Position numbers and translations under genes: made by a program
Notes under the pieces: generated by a model
The model's database searches: none
Told to the model about the DNA's origin: nothing
Seen by the model: only the letters and a program-made list of their open reading frames with translations
Shown: positions 35,461 to 45,947 of the stretch, in pieces
Numbering within the stretch: position 1 is the first letter of the stretch
Layout: the number at the start of each line of letters is the position of its first letter
NCBI RefSeq assembly: GCF_016097555.1
Contig: NC_054713.1
Span: 44,554,750-44,618,749 of the forward strand
DNA length: 64,000 bases
Reading direction: 5' to 3'
Source: Gigantopelta aegis
Lineage: Eukaryota; Mollusca; Gastropoda; Neomphalida; Peltospiridae

Positions 35461-35730
35461 TCCATTTCAACTTATTTTCGTGTTTATATCTAATTAAGGT
35501 TCAAGCACCCTGTCCTGGGCACATACCTCAGCTTTCTGGGCTGTCCGTCTAGGACAGCGAGTTAGTTGTTAGTGGTTAGTGAGAGAAAAGAGGTGTAGTG
35601 GTCTTACACCTACTCATTGAGTCGTTAAAACTCGCTCTGGGTGGGAGCCGGTACCAGGCTGCGAACCCTGTACCTACCAGCCTTATGTCCGATGGTTTAA
35701 CCACGACACCACCGAGGCCGGTCCATTGCA
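35461..35730 (-). mobile_element. Second tRNA-derived SINE family (family D), minus copy
   Basis: Reverse complement of the 39114-39372 unit: 'CGTGTTTATATCTAATTAAG', 'AGCACCCTGTCCTGGGCACA', 'GGTACCAGGCTGCGAACCCT' and 'CCACCGAGGCCGGT'. The head has a box-B-like GGTTCGCAGCC. Confidence 0.85.
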
Positions 35731-36013
35731 TCTCATTCCTTCCCAATCGTCCTATCTTTTAACTTGATCCACATCCCAGTCCTCGTCTCTCTCCCCGTCA
35801 GATTTAGCCGTGGGCCTTCTCTGATCACTTCAGAGAGTGTTAAATAATTTGCACATTTTCTCATCTTAATGTTTTCGGTCTAGACAATTCATGTAAATAG
35901 GTACTATATATGGTCTAAGGGAAGTAATTCATAAAAATGTGTTATAATGTGAAAAACATATCCGACTTACTAATCTTCTTTATTAAAAAAAAAAAAAAAA
36001 ATCTGCTAAATCA

Positions 36014-36245
36014 AGTTTGTTTTGGGGGTTTTCACGACACCACTAGAGCACAATGATTTACCAATCATCAGCAAATGGATGTCAAAAATTTGGTAATTCT
36101 GGCATTTAGTCTTAGAAAGGAAACCCGCTATATTTTTCCATTAATAGCAAGGGATCTTTTATATGCACCACCCTAAAGACAGGATAGCGTATACCATGGC
36201 CTTTGATATATCAGTCGTGGTGCATTGGTTGGAACGAGACTAAAT
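36014..36245 (-). mobile_element. SINE, tail B plus core
   Basis: 'CACGACACCACTAGAGCACA', 'GAAAGGAAACCCGCTA', 'AGCAAGGGATCTTTTATATG' and 'CATTGGTTGGAACGAGAC'. The tRNA-like head is missing, so it is 5'-truncated. Confidence 0.85.
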
Positions 36246-36499
36246 CATATGTGCAACAGTTGCTCTGTGTGGCCGTTCAAATATTAGGTAACGCTATTTT
36301 TGTCACAATCAGACACTCCCACCCCCCCCCCCCCACCCCCATAACGGTAAACCATACACTCCCAAAATATTATGTAACGCTTGGAGATACCCCCAGCCTC
36401 ATGCACAAAAGCTATGTGATGGGTGTATATTATTTTAACGTACTGTTTTGCACATACGTATTTCAACTCGATTTATAATCCTTATTTATTACCTATATG
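36246..36499. other. Intergenic with C-rich run
   Basis: A C-rich tract at about 36318-36340. No gene recognised. Confidence 0.4.
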
Positions 36500-38198
36500 G
36501 GTAAAAATATCTTCTTTTTTTATTTGAAGTTGTTTATTTTCATTTTTGGTCACATTTTCACACAGTATATATATTTTTTTATACATACATACACAGATCA
36601 AAATCAGTTAATATAAAATAAAACAACAAACCTCTTGCCAACATGTCATTGAACCTCACTCAGTACTAAACACTCAAAATGTCTTATACATGTACATGTA
36701 TATATGGTAATAAATACTTAGATACTGTCAGTGGTGGATGACGTAGAGATATTTATTCAAACAACTTATGGTATACACTCCACCTTTTAATAAATTCATT
36801 ATATTTGATTTTATTGGAATACATTTTTTTTCATATAAAAAATAAGAATGTATATGAATTTTTAATATTTTAATATCTAGTGATTTCTTCAGAAATTTTG
36901 AACTATATATAAATTGCTTTGTCAAAAGAGCAATAATGTCAATTATGATATTGTTCTTTGAGTAGCCAAGAAGAAAACTGGTACGAGAGAAGATAACTAT
37001 AATGTCTGCAGCTTTTATCCATTGCTCGACTTGTTTAATTAAATTTTGGACGTGTACACAATCAACAAATAAATGCATATACGTTTCACTATACGCATTA
37101 CAGAAGCTACAATTTGGGATGCTTATCACTCTAATATTATAGAGAAACTTGTTTGTAGGGAGAATTCGTTGGATTATTCTATATTGGAACCAACTTAATT
37201 TGTTATCCTTAGATATACTGAACACATTGCTGTTGATACTTTTCCATCAATTGTATTCTTGTTCAAAATTTAATTCTCTTTCCCATTTAGATATATTTTT
37301 TGGTGGAGAAAAAGTTGACTTTATATAGGTGTTATATATATATTTTGACCCGTTTGTTTTGTATTATGGTATTTATATACTTAGGACAAAATAGAAAGTC
37401 AGCTGAAAGTGGTTTGGTGAATAAAAATGGCCATGTATGTAATATTGCAGCCTTTAGCCCTTGAAATGTAGTAAATGGTGGATGAAAGCCATAAAATTCA
37501 CAAAATCCATCATATTTAAATAAGTTGCCATCTGGGTCATACATATCATGTACGTTTGTTATACCTATTATATTCCAATTCTGGTAATAAACACTTTTGT
37601 TACCAATTTTAATTAGGGAGTTGAACCACAGTGGTTTGGAACTTACATCATTTTCGTTAAGTTCCACTTTCTTTTTGAATAATGCTAGTATACTGAATAC
37701 CTGTTTCCAGAACATATTTGTAATTTTTTTCCCACACAGTTTATGGTAATCATCTCCTATATTAGTAAATAAAATCTAAGGATATGATACCATAATGAAT
37801 CATGTCCATTTGTTGCTCTTCTAATCCATGTTAATTTTAAGGAATTCATAAAATATTCTAAGTTTACCATTTTTAAAGCACCATTTTCTATATAATGCAT
37901 TAGCAAATTTGCGAAATTCTATCTATGGAACTCTTCCAAATATATGAATAAAAGATCTTGTTGATTGTTTTTATTATGCCATTATCTGGATTGGGGATAC
38001 TGAGAATAAGGTGAACAAGTTTAGATAGAGCCAAGGATTTGACGACAGTAATTCTACCCAGCATAGTAAGATAACCTTTAGACCAGGTATTCAGTAACTT
38101 TGAAATCTCTTCAATTTTGTCAGTATAATTTAATTGTACAATTTCATTTAACTGGACACTAAATTTAATTCCCAAGAAGGTAAAGGTAAAAATATCTT
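36500..38198 (-). mobile_element. L1-like retrotransposon, 5'-truncated, with 14-bp target duplication
   Basis: The direct repeat GGTAAAAATATCTT at 36500-36513 and 38185-38198 bounds a 1.67-kb insert. It encodes the C-terminal part of an L1-type ORF2 on the minus strand and ends, in transcript sense, in an A-rich tail next to 36514. Truncation at the transcript 5' side with a target duplication is the usual product of target-primed reverse transcription. Confidence 0.92.
36727..38180 (-). pseudogene. L1-type ORF2 C-terminal region, broken
   Basis: The N-terminal part (38175 downward) reads 'GIKFSVQLNEIVQLNYTDKI', 'LLNTWSKGYLTMLGRITVVK' and 'IFYSYIWKSS', the thumb region after the reverse transcriptase. 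The middle (37715-37332) has 'SKPLWFNSLIKIGNKSVYYQ' and 'NWNIIGITNVHDM'. The last part (37225-36728) has 'KLSWFQYRIIQRILPTNKFL' and the zinc-knuckle-like 'CSFCNAYSETYMHLFVDC' found in L1/Tx1-type proteins. Two frame breaks (near 37900-37720 and 37330-37226) make it non-functional. Confidence 0.88.
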
Positions 38199-38324
38199 AG
38201 TATATAGCAACGCGATACGTCCCACTAGAACGCCAAGTGGGACGTCATCGATTGGTGCACTACAACCTTACAGGAACGTCAACCAAATGAGTTGAGTGAT
38301 AAAAATTAAAATCGATTATGGGCA

Positions 38325-38457
38325 ATAAATAGGATATTAAATCCGCTACCATTTTGTAATGTTTATGTCCCTCGTAAAATAATTTTCATTGTCACTCGCT
38401 AAAGCTTGGGACATAAAAATGATACGAAATGGAAGCTCGTTTAATACCCTATAAATA
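38325..38457. mobile_element. Imperfect snap-back hairpin
   Basis: 'ATAAATAGGATATTAAA' and 'GCTACCATTTTGTAATG' pair imperfectly with 'TTTAATACCCTATAAAT' and 'GATACGAAATGGAAGC'. The inner 'TTTATGTCCC' pairs with 'GGGACATAAA'. Confidence 0.65.
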
Positions 38458-39113
38458 TTGTATGTACATGTATATGCTAGCTATAACCTCCTACGTTAAA
38501 CATTGTCGCCGTGACAGAGCGTTTATGAAAAACACAAAAGAAAATAAAAGATTTTAGGAATAAAATGTTTTAAAAGTGCGTTACGTAACGCTGTTAAAAG
38601 ACACCTACCCCATGTAACGCTACATAACATTTGGACCTACACACACACACCATCCTCGAGCGTAACGTAATATTTGAACAGCCCCTTTCAATTAGTTTAT
38701 ACATACATATATACGTCATATATAGGAATTAATTTCTATAGAGTTAATTTTAACAAACGGTTTGGTTTTGACACCTAACTGCTTGCTAATCAAATGTGTT
38801 TTAATCAATCTCCAATGTTGAATTATTGTTGTGTGATTTCAGAAATTAAAAAAAAAAAAAAAGTAAACACAAACACATATATATATTAAATAAATTCAAG
38901 TTTTGTAATATTAATAACAAATAACTCTTTAATACAATGATGTGTTAAGATCAAGTTTTGAAACAAACAAAAACCAAAACTCAAGTTATAATTCATATAA
39001 TGTTTGCCAACATGTTACATGATTTTGATCTAGGGGAGATAATCAATATAAACAGGTGCTTTACTTGATCTAGGGGAAATAATCACAGAAATCTAGGACA
39101 GGAATGTACACTA
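38458..39113. other. Intergenic, nothing recognised
   Basis: AT-rich, with an A tract near 38848-38862. No gene recognised. Confidence 0.4.
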
Positions 39114-39372
39114 TACCGGTCTCGGTGGCGTCGTGGTTAAGCCATCGGACATAAGGCTGGTAGGTACAGAGTTCACAGCCCGGTACCGGCTCCCACCCAG
39201 AGTTTTTAATGATTCAGTGGGTAGGTGTAAGGCCACTACACCCTCTTCTCTCTTACTAACAATTAACAACTAACCTACTGACATGGACAGCCCAGATAGC
39301 GGAGGTGTGTGCCCAGGACAGAGTGCTTGAACCTTAATTGGATATAAGCACGAAAATAAGTTGAAATGAAAA
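39114..39372 (+). mobile_element. Family D SINE, plus copy
   Basis: Begins ACCGGTCTCGGTGGCGTCGT with a tRNA-like head that resembles head 2. It continues with 'CTCCCACCCAGAG', 'TTCAGTGGGTAGGTGTAAGG', 'AACAATTAACAACTAACC' and 'GCCCAGGACAGAGTGCTTGA', and ends 'ATATAAGCACGAAAATAAG' then TTGAAATGAAA. Shared with 35461-35730 and 50981-51240 in reverse orientation. Confidence 0.88.
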
Positions 39373-39477
39373 TACACTGTACTGGTCATTAAATAAAATA
39401 TAAATTTGTTCTGTTGGAACCTAACTGACCAAACCTTTAGTTATTAAATTTTAATCACATGTGGGATGTTTGTTTTG

Positions 39478-39810
39478 GAGGGAGGGAGGTGATGGGTGAA
39501 GGAATGATAAAGCATCCACTTGATGCGCGGTCGGTCTGGCATCAATCCCCGTCGGTGGATCCATTGGGCTATTTCTCATTCCAGCCAGAGCTCCACAACT
39601 GGTGTAACAAAGGCCGTGGTATGTACTATTCTGTATGTGGGATGCTGCATATTTAAAGGAACCCTTGCTGCTAATCGAAAAGAGTAACCCATGAAGTGGC
39701 GACAGCGGGTTTCCTCTCTCAATATCTGTGTGGTCCTTAACCATTTGTCCGACACCATATAACCGTAAATACAATGTACTGAGTGCGTTTCCTTCCTTCC
39801 TTCCACTACA
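39478..39810 (+). mobile_element. SINE: head 1, core, tail A
   Basis: 'AAAGCATCCACTTGATGCGC' and 'GGTCTGGCATCAATCCCCGT' (box B altered), then the core, 'GAAGTGGCGACAGCGGGTTT', and tail A ending in (TTCC)n at about 39790-39805. The next SINE begins directly after it. Confidence 0.88.
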
Positions 39811-40090
39811 TGCATGGTCAATCTAGGATCGATCCCCGCCAATGGGCCCATTGGGCTATTTCTCGTTCTAGCCAGTGCACCACGACTGGTATATCAATGG
39901 CTGTGGTATGTGCTATCCTGTCTACGGGATGGTGCATATATAAGATCCCTTGCTGCTAATGGGAAAAATGTAGCGGGTTTCCTCTCTAAGACTATACATG
40001 TACGTTAAAATTACCAAATGTTTGACATCCAATAGCTGATGATTAATAAATCAATGTGCTCTGGTGGTATTGTTAGACAAAACAAACTAA
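39811..40090 (+). mobile_element. SINE: head 1 (partial), core, tail B
   Basis: Box-B-like GGATCGATCCCC at about 39828, the core through 'TAAGATCCCTTGCTGCTAAT', and tail B ending 'TGTTAGACAAAACAAAC'. It lies head to tail with the preceding tail A copy. Confidence 0.88.
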
Positions 40091-40155
40091 CTTTTGTTGA
40101 TGATTAAACAAGCTTTAACTTCTTGAAGTTAGACAAACATGGCCCTTTTTAATAT

Positions 40156-40338
40156 CAGGGGTGGGAATTGGTGAACTGCAAAAAAGAGGAAATCTAGAGG
40201 TGTCCCGGAAATTCTTGAAATCCTAGGTTAAAATCTGTGCCATCTGACACATTTTGGAGGAAAGGCCGATTAAAATGCGAGAAAACACAATGTTCCATGA
40301 GAGGAAAACAGCGGATCCAAGGAGAATTCCCACCCCTG
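40156..40338. mobile_element. MITE with CAGGGGTGGGAATT ends
   Basis: Left CAGGGGTGGGAATT and right AATTCCCACCCCTG are perfect 14-bp inverted repeats. The interior matches 44437-44625 ('GACACATTTTGGAGGAAAGG', 'GAGGAAAACAGCGGATC'). End sequence and size fit a hAT-type MITE. Confidence 0.85.
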
Positions 40339-40659
40339 TAATATTAATCATAGGCTCAATGGGTGAACTACTCCTTGTCCCCACGAAGATGACCTTGTTT
40401 AAACTACATGGATAATAAATTGGAATAAAACATGTTTTTTTTCCACCTTGTGGAAATGCTTAAAAGATAACAAAACTCTCTGTATATTTCCTATACATGG
40501 TTAAACTGCAACCACACAAAAAGGAAAAAAATAAAGAAAAAAATAATTTAACCATACATGATACATGAATGTATAAAACATTTGACCAAATTTAAGCTAA
40601 AATCTCTTCATATAAAACAGATGTTTATACATACTACTCTTATATTAATATTGTTATCA

Positions 40660-41215
40660 GGGGCAGCACATAGCCCAGCGATAAAGTGTTCGCTTGATGT
40701 ACAGTCGGTCTGGGATCAATTCCCGTCGGTGGGCCAATTGGGCTATTTCTCATTCGAGTCATTTTATCACAACTGGTATATCAAAGGACATCATAGTATA
40801 AAGAAATAAAAGGATCACACAGATAGCAACAAGAAATAATAACTGCACCAAAAATCAATTCATATTGTCAGACGTTGACTGGGAACATACAGTCAGCACA
40901 TTCAACACTACAGACATTCAGTCCCACATTACAACTTGGTATGAAATACAAACATTACTACGCTAGTTGTGAATTAAATTTGGTCTACAATTCCATGTGT
41001 TCCCTTATTTCTTTACATCAGTATATTTGCCATCCTGTCTGTGGGGGTGTATATAAAAAAAAAAACACTTGCTATGACTACTACTACTAAATTCTTTATT
41101 TAGTGAGGGTAACTAATGAAACAATGTAGCGGTATAGCTGAAAATTACCAAATGTTTGACATCCAATAGCCGATGATTAATAAATCAGTGTGCTCAAGTG
41201 GTTTGAAAAAATGCT
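40660..41215 (+). mobile_element. SINE interrupted by a Tc1-derived MITE
   Basis: The head 'GGGGCAGCACATAGCCCAGC' (box A region) and 'GGTCTGGGATCAATTCCCGT' run into the core up to 'GGTATATCAAAGGAC'. The core resumes at 'GCCATCCTGTCTGTGGGGGT' after the MITE and ends in tail B (41140-41205). An A run and (ACT)n at 41055-41090 are secondary. Confidence 0.85.
40796..41024. mobile_element. Tc1-derived MITE (about 230 bp)
   Basis: Left AGTATAAAGAAATAAAAGGA and right TCCCTTATTTCTTTACATCA are imperfect inverted repeats that match the terminal repeats of the Tc1 element at 19161-20915 (TACTGATGGAAAGAAATAAG). TA borders are present. 'GTGAATTAAATTTG' near the right end also resembles the subterminal region of that element. 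Confidence 0.8.
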
Positions 41216-41261
41216 AATCTATTAAAACTAGAAATTATATTGATCAATTTTAATTTTCTGT

Positions 41262-43580
41262 GTTTTGTTAACGACAACACTGGAGCACATTGATTTATTA
41301 ATCATCAGCTACTGGATGTCAAACATCTGGTAACCACTGGAGCACACTGATTTATTAATCATCAGCTACTGGATGTCAAACATCTGGTAACCACTGGAGC
41401 ACACTGATTTATTAATCATCAGCTACTGGATGTCAAACATCTGGTAACCACTGGAGCACATTGATTTATTAATCATCAGCTACTGGATGTCAAACATCTG
41501 GTAACCACTGGAGCACACTGATTTATTAATCATCAGCTACTGGATGTCAAACATCTGGTAACCACTGGAGCACACTGATTTATTAATCATCAGCTACTGG
41601 ATGTCAAACATCTGGTAACCACTGGAGCACATTGATTTATTAATCATCAGCTACTGGATGTCAAACATCTGGTAACCACTGGAGCACACTGATTTATTAA
41701 TCATCAGCTACTGGATGTCAAACATCTGGTAACCACTGGAGCACACTGATTTATTAATCATCAGCTACTGGATGTCAAACATTTGGTAACCACTGGAGCA
41801 CATTGATTTATTAATCATCAGCTACTGGATGTCAAACATCTGGTAACCACTGGAGCACACTGATTTATTAATCATCAGCTATTGGATGTCAAACATCTGG
41901 TAACCACTGGAGCACATTGATTTATTAATCATCAGCTACTGGATGTCAAACATCTGGTAACCACTGGAGCACATTGATTTATTAATCATCAGCTACTGGA
42001 TGTCAAACATCTGGTAACCACTGGAGCACACTGATTTATTAATCATCAGCTACTGGATGTCAAACATCTGGTAACCACTGGAGCACATTGATTTATTAAT
42101 CATCAGCTACTGGATGTCAAACATCTGGTAACCACTGGAGCACATTGATTTATTAATCATCAGCTACTGGATGTCAAACATTTGGTAACCACTGGAGCAC
42201 ACTGATTTATTAATCATCAGCTACTGGATGTCAAACATCTGGTAACCACTGGAGCACATTGATTTATTAATCATCAGCTACTGGATGTCAAACATCTGGT
42301 AACCACTGGAGCACATTGATTTATTAATCATCAGCTACTGGATGTCAAACATCTGGTAACCACTGGAGCACACTGATTTATTAATCATCAGCTACTGGAT
42401 GTCAAACATTTGGTAACCACTGGAGCACACTGATTTATTAATCATCAGCTACTGGATGTCAAACATTTGGTAACCACTGGAGCACATTGATTTATTAATC
42501 ATCAGCTACTGGATGTCAAACATCTGGTAACCACTGGAGCACACTGATTTATTAATCATCAGCTATTGGATGTCAAACATCTGGTAACCACTGGAGCACA
42601 TTGATTTATTAATCATCAGCTACTGGATGTCAAACATCTGGTAACCACTGGAGCACACTGATTTATTAATCATCAGCTACTGGATGTCAAACATTTGGTA
42701 ACCACTGGAGCACACTGATTTATTAATCATCAGCTACTGGATGTCAAACATTTGGTAACCACTGGAGCACATTGATTTATTAATCATCAGCTACTGGATG
42801 TCAAACATCTGGTAACCACTGGAGCACACTGATTTATTAATCATCAGCTATTGGATGTCAAACATCTGGTAACCACTGGAGCACATTGATTTATTAATCA
42901 TCAGCTACTGGATGTCAAACATCTGGTAACCACTGGAGCACATTGATTTATTAATCATCAGCTACTGGATGTCAAACATCTGGTAACCACTGGAGCACAT
43001 TGATTTATTAATCATCAGCTACTGGATGTCAAACATCTGGTAACCACTGGAGCACACTGATTTATTAATCATCAGCTATTGGATGTCAAACATCTGGTAT
43101 CCACTGGAGCACATTGATTTATTAATCATCAGCTACTGGATGTCAAACATCTGGTAACCACTGGAGCACACTGATTTATTAATCATCAGCTACTGGATGT
43201 CAAACATTTGGTAACCACTGGAGCACACTGATTTATTAATCATCAGCTACTGGATGTCAAACATTTGGTAACCACTGGAGCACATTGATTTATTAATCAT
43301 CAGCTACTGGATGTCAAACATCTGGTAACCACTGGAGCACACTGATTTATTAATCATCAGCTACTGGATGTCAAACATTTGGTAGTTATGACATATAGTC
43401 TTACATTTTTCAATTAGTAGCAAGGGATTTTTTATATGCACCATCCCACAGACAGGATTGTACATACCACAGCCTTTGGTATACCAGTTGTGGTACACTG
43501 CCTGCAACGAGAAATAGCCCAAATGGGTCCACCGACGCGGATCGATCCCAGACCGACCGCGCATTAGGTCAGCATGAGAA
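41262..43580 (-). mobile_element. SINE whose tail B holds a 37-unit expansion
   Basis: Read in reverse, tail B starts at 'TTGTTAACGACAACACTGGA'. The tail then repeats 37 times. After the last unit ordinary SINE sequence continues: 'TAGTCTTACATTTTTCAATT', 'AGCAAGGGATTTTTTATATG', 'CCCACAGACAGGATTGTACA' and a head with 'GGATCGATCCCAGACC' to about 43565. The whole array is therefore one SINE copy enlarged from about 0.3 to 2.3 kb. Confidence 0.93.
41277..43385. repeat. 57-bp tandem array, 37 units, derived from SINE tail
   Basis: Unit: CCACTGGAGCACAYTGATTT, ATTAATCATCAGCTAYTGGA, TGTCAAACATYTGGTAA (57 bp). Variation is almost limited to three C/T sites. Units 20-24 and 25-29 share the same five-unit pattern, so a 285-bp higher-order repeat exists. 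No spacers or variable inserts are present. Confidence 0.97.
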
Positions 43581-43600
43581 AGAAAAACAAAGGCAATACA

Positions 43601-43882
43601 CAGGGTTTCTAGAATTTTTGTTAAATCCACTAGCCATGGGATCAGCGATACAATTTTACTAAATAGTAGTAACTTAAAGAGGGAGATCGGGATTAAAAAC
43701 ACTAACACTGGGGGTTGGGGTGGAGTCGGGATATTCATATTTACAAAATAGACTTAATTGCAACATTTAACAATTAATTTTTTCACTAGCCGCTGGGCAT
43801 GTCAATAGTAGTTATTTACTAGTCCAACAATGAATATTACTAGCCATGTGAGTGGGGCTACCATAATCTAGATACAGGCCTG
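43601..43882. mobile_element. MITE with CAGGGYTTCTAGA ends
   Basis: Starts CAGGGTTTCTAGAATTTTTG and ends 'ACCATAATCTAGATACAGGC' then CTG. The interior 'CCACTAGCCATGGGATC' and 'GGGATATTCATATTTA' is shared with 62710-63050. Probably hAT-type and non-autonomous. Confidence 0.75.
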
Positions 43883-44436
43883 TAGGAACTTTGGGTGGGT
43901 GGGTTGAGGGGCTGTGCCCCCCATTCGAGAACAAAAATGTATGGGTTTTTTGTCCTACTATATACAAATAAACTTATGGCTTTTGCCCCTCACCTCCCAC
44001 CCTGCCCAACACACTGTGGATGCTGTGACCACACACACTCCCAATATTGTTCCTAAGAGATAACGCAATTGGTAATTAAATGCTAGATTTTCATCCAAAT
44101 TGTTTTCAAAGTGGACATTGGAAATACTGCACGTCAAACAGAAGTATGGGATTTTTACCAATAAAAAAAACTTGGTGGTGATTCTTCACCATTGGGCAGG
44201 AAGTGATGAAAATGTAGAATTTATTTTATAATGGCCTAACCAATTTATCGATAATGTGAATTTTATTTGCATAACTGATGAGTAACGTAATACTAACAGT
44301 TTTGTACAAAGAGGTTTCAAATGTATTTTTTTAAACCAAATGATAATGCAATGAAGGTATTTTTCATCTTGATTATTGATATGATACGGTAAACCTTTTT
44401 TTTTTTAAAACATGCATTTTTGGAATACATGTACAT
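43883..44436. other. Intergenic, nothing recognised
   Basis: AT-rich. The 67-codon frame on the minus strand at about 43958-44161 has no recognised domain. Confidence 0.4.
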
Positions 44437-44625
44437 GTCAGGGATGGGAATTGGTGAACTGTAAAAAAAGAGAAAATCTAGAGGGGTCCCAAAAACATTT
44501 TAAATACTAGGTAAAACATCTGTGCCATCCGACACATTTTGGAGGAAAGGACGATTAAAATGCGAAGAAACGCAATGTTCCACGAGAGGAAAACAGCGGA
44601 TCGGAGGAGAATCCCCACCCCTGAC
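44437..44625. mobile_element. MITE with 8-bp target duplication (ATGTACAT)
   Basis: Second copy of the 40156-40338 family. Ends GTCAGGGATGGGAATT and 'ATCCCCACCCCTGAC'. ATGTACAT at 44429-44436 and 44626-44633 is an 8-bp direct repeat, the hAT hallmark (the repeat is self-palindromic, so the boundary is slightly ambiguous). Confidence 0.85.
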
Positions 44626-44829
44626 ATGTACATAGATCAAGTTCCAGTGATCGGGAAGTTTGCAAGTTTAAATTTTACAAAGTAACGCATGATTGAATGA
44701 CATTTTATGTGAATTTAAATTTGCGCAATTGTCATGCGAAGAGAATGATAGTTCGCCTGAAATACGATGTCTTGCACACGAATAGAAACCCGCTATAAGA
44801 AGAGAATACAGTGATCACATATGAACTCA

Positions 44830-44936
44830 GGTTGTCAATTGCAAATTTTAAAAACAATTGGTAAATTGGTAATAATTTTGCATTTTTCAGATAATTTGGT
44901 GACATTTTCTGGTCACCCAGAGCTATCCCAGGGCTT
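44830..44936. mobile_element. Fragment of a CAGAGCTAGCCCTG MITE family
   Basis: 'AAAAACAATTGG', 'ATAATTTGGTGA' and 'CACCCAGAGCTATCCCAGGG' resemble 48129-48314 and 62299-62490. The left end is poorly preserved. Confidence 0.55.
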
Positions 44937-45015
44937 GTGCTTATAAAACTTTTAGAGTCCAGACTAAAATCTATAATGACATCTCGAGTCTACACTCTAA
45001 AAGTTTTATAAGCAC
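44937..45015. mobile_element. 79-bp hairpin element, GTGCTTATAAAA ends
   Basis: GTGCTTATAAAACTTTTAG at the left and the exact complement CTAAAAGTTTTATAAGCAC at the right. A related 124-bp element lies at 49397-49520, so this is a small family. Confidence 0.85.
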
Positions 45016-45275
45016 CAGGGCACCATTTTACGAAGCAATCTTAGCACTAAGATTACTGTAAGCGCATAGCTACCATATTGACTTACGGTGATATTAGCGC
45101 TAAGTTTACTTTGTGAAACAAAGCCCAGGCCTGGAATACTATAAAATGACTTGCCTGCCACAAATCACAAAAATAAAATTTAATCACAAAAGTAAAATTT
45201 AAATAATGCAGTCCTCTAAAACAAAATTCACAAAGATGTGGTAGGAAAAATAATTGCACCAACGTATCACTAGGG

Positions 45276-45947
45276 TTATAAAATACAGCAGCCATTTTCC
45301 TCTATACTCGTCGACAGTGTTTTAAGTTTTTGTATCGCGGGCGGAATTGCTTCATGCGACTCGATCTCGGGCATCGACAGAATGTCCAGCAGAACCTTGA
45401 TCCCCTGATTCAGGTCCGACTTACGAATCTTCATCTTTCCTTTACGTCGAAAGCTGTTGCGCACGACCCACGCCTTCTGAATGAGCTCCTTCGGGATGTT
45501 GAATTCCTCGCAGTTCTCTAACAAACTCAGCGAGAAGCGGATGTCCTCGTGGAACTCGTTCGACTTGTAATAGAGTCGGTGCGCACGGGGGATGAAGACC
45601 CTCGCAAACTCGTATGGAATGAGCGGCCACTGCGCCGAGTGGTACCGCGACCAGTTGATCCGCTGCTTGTACTCATCCTTGCACAGCGAGTAGATCTCGC
45701 CCTTCCACCAGTTGCAGGTGGCGCACCACTGGGAGTCCTGCGTCTGGCTGCAGTTCCTGTGACACGCGGGAAGGTTGCCCTGTGCGCGACGAGACCGTTT
45801 GTGCAGCACGGAGATCTTGTGGTGGATGCAGATGGCCAGTGCCTCTGTCGATTCTCTCAGGGCGAGGTTCAGGGTGAACCAGTCGCGTGTTCGCGGGTCT
45901 GTCATTTCCTCATTCAGAAACTCTTGTCGAGACGTCTGCTGACCCAT
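45276..45947 (-). CDS. Uncharacterised Cys-cluster protein, possible dual lipidation
   Basis: 223 residues from ATG 45947 to TAA 45276-45278, distinctly GC-richer than its surroundings. The ATG start is chosen because an in-frame upstream extension has no ATG and crosses a splice acceptor (TTCAG|ACTGG, exon from 45955); the 8-nt ACTGGAAT would be 5' UTR. Residues 23-32 (WFTLNLALRE), Cys 62, 66, 75 and 78 (C-x3-C-x8-C-x2-C, then NWWK), Trp 99, Trp 107 and PYEFARVFIPR (111-121) recall a lophotrochozoan family of uncharacterised proteins with CxxC...WK...W...WEIAK...MP layout, sometimes compared with DZIP3-like N-termini. That link is from memory and unverified. MGQQTS fits the N-myristoylation pattern (Gly2, Ser6), and the C-terminal CCIL is a CaaX box with Leu, as in geranylgeranylated proteins. 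No transmembrane segment or signal peptide. Membrane attachment is inferred; function is unknown. Confidence 0.75.
   Translation of the reverse strand: MGQQTSRQEFLNEEMTDPRTRDWFTLNLALRESTEALAICIHHKISVLHKRSRRAQGNLPACHRNCSQTQDSQWCATCNWWKGEIYSLCKDEYKQRINWSRYHSAQWPLIPYEFARVFIPRAHRLYYKSNEFHEDIRFSLSLLENCEEFNIPKELIQKAWVVRNSFRRKGKMKIRKSDLNQGIKVLLDILSMPEIESHEAIPPAIQKLKTLSTSIEENGCCIL

Noticed and set aside
41277-43385. Regular 57-bp repeats as a CRISPR array
   Set aside because: Units are contiguous with no variable spacers, the units derive from a SINE, and the genome is eukaryotic.
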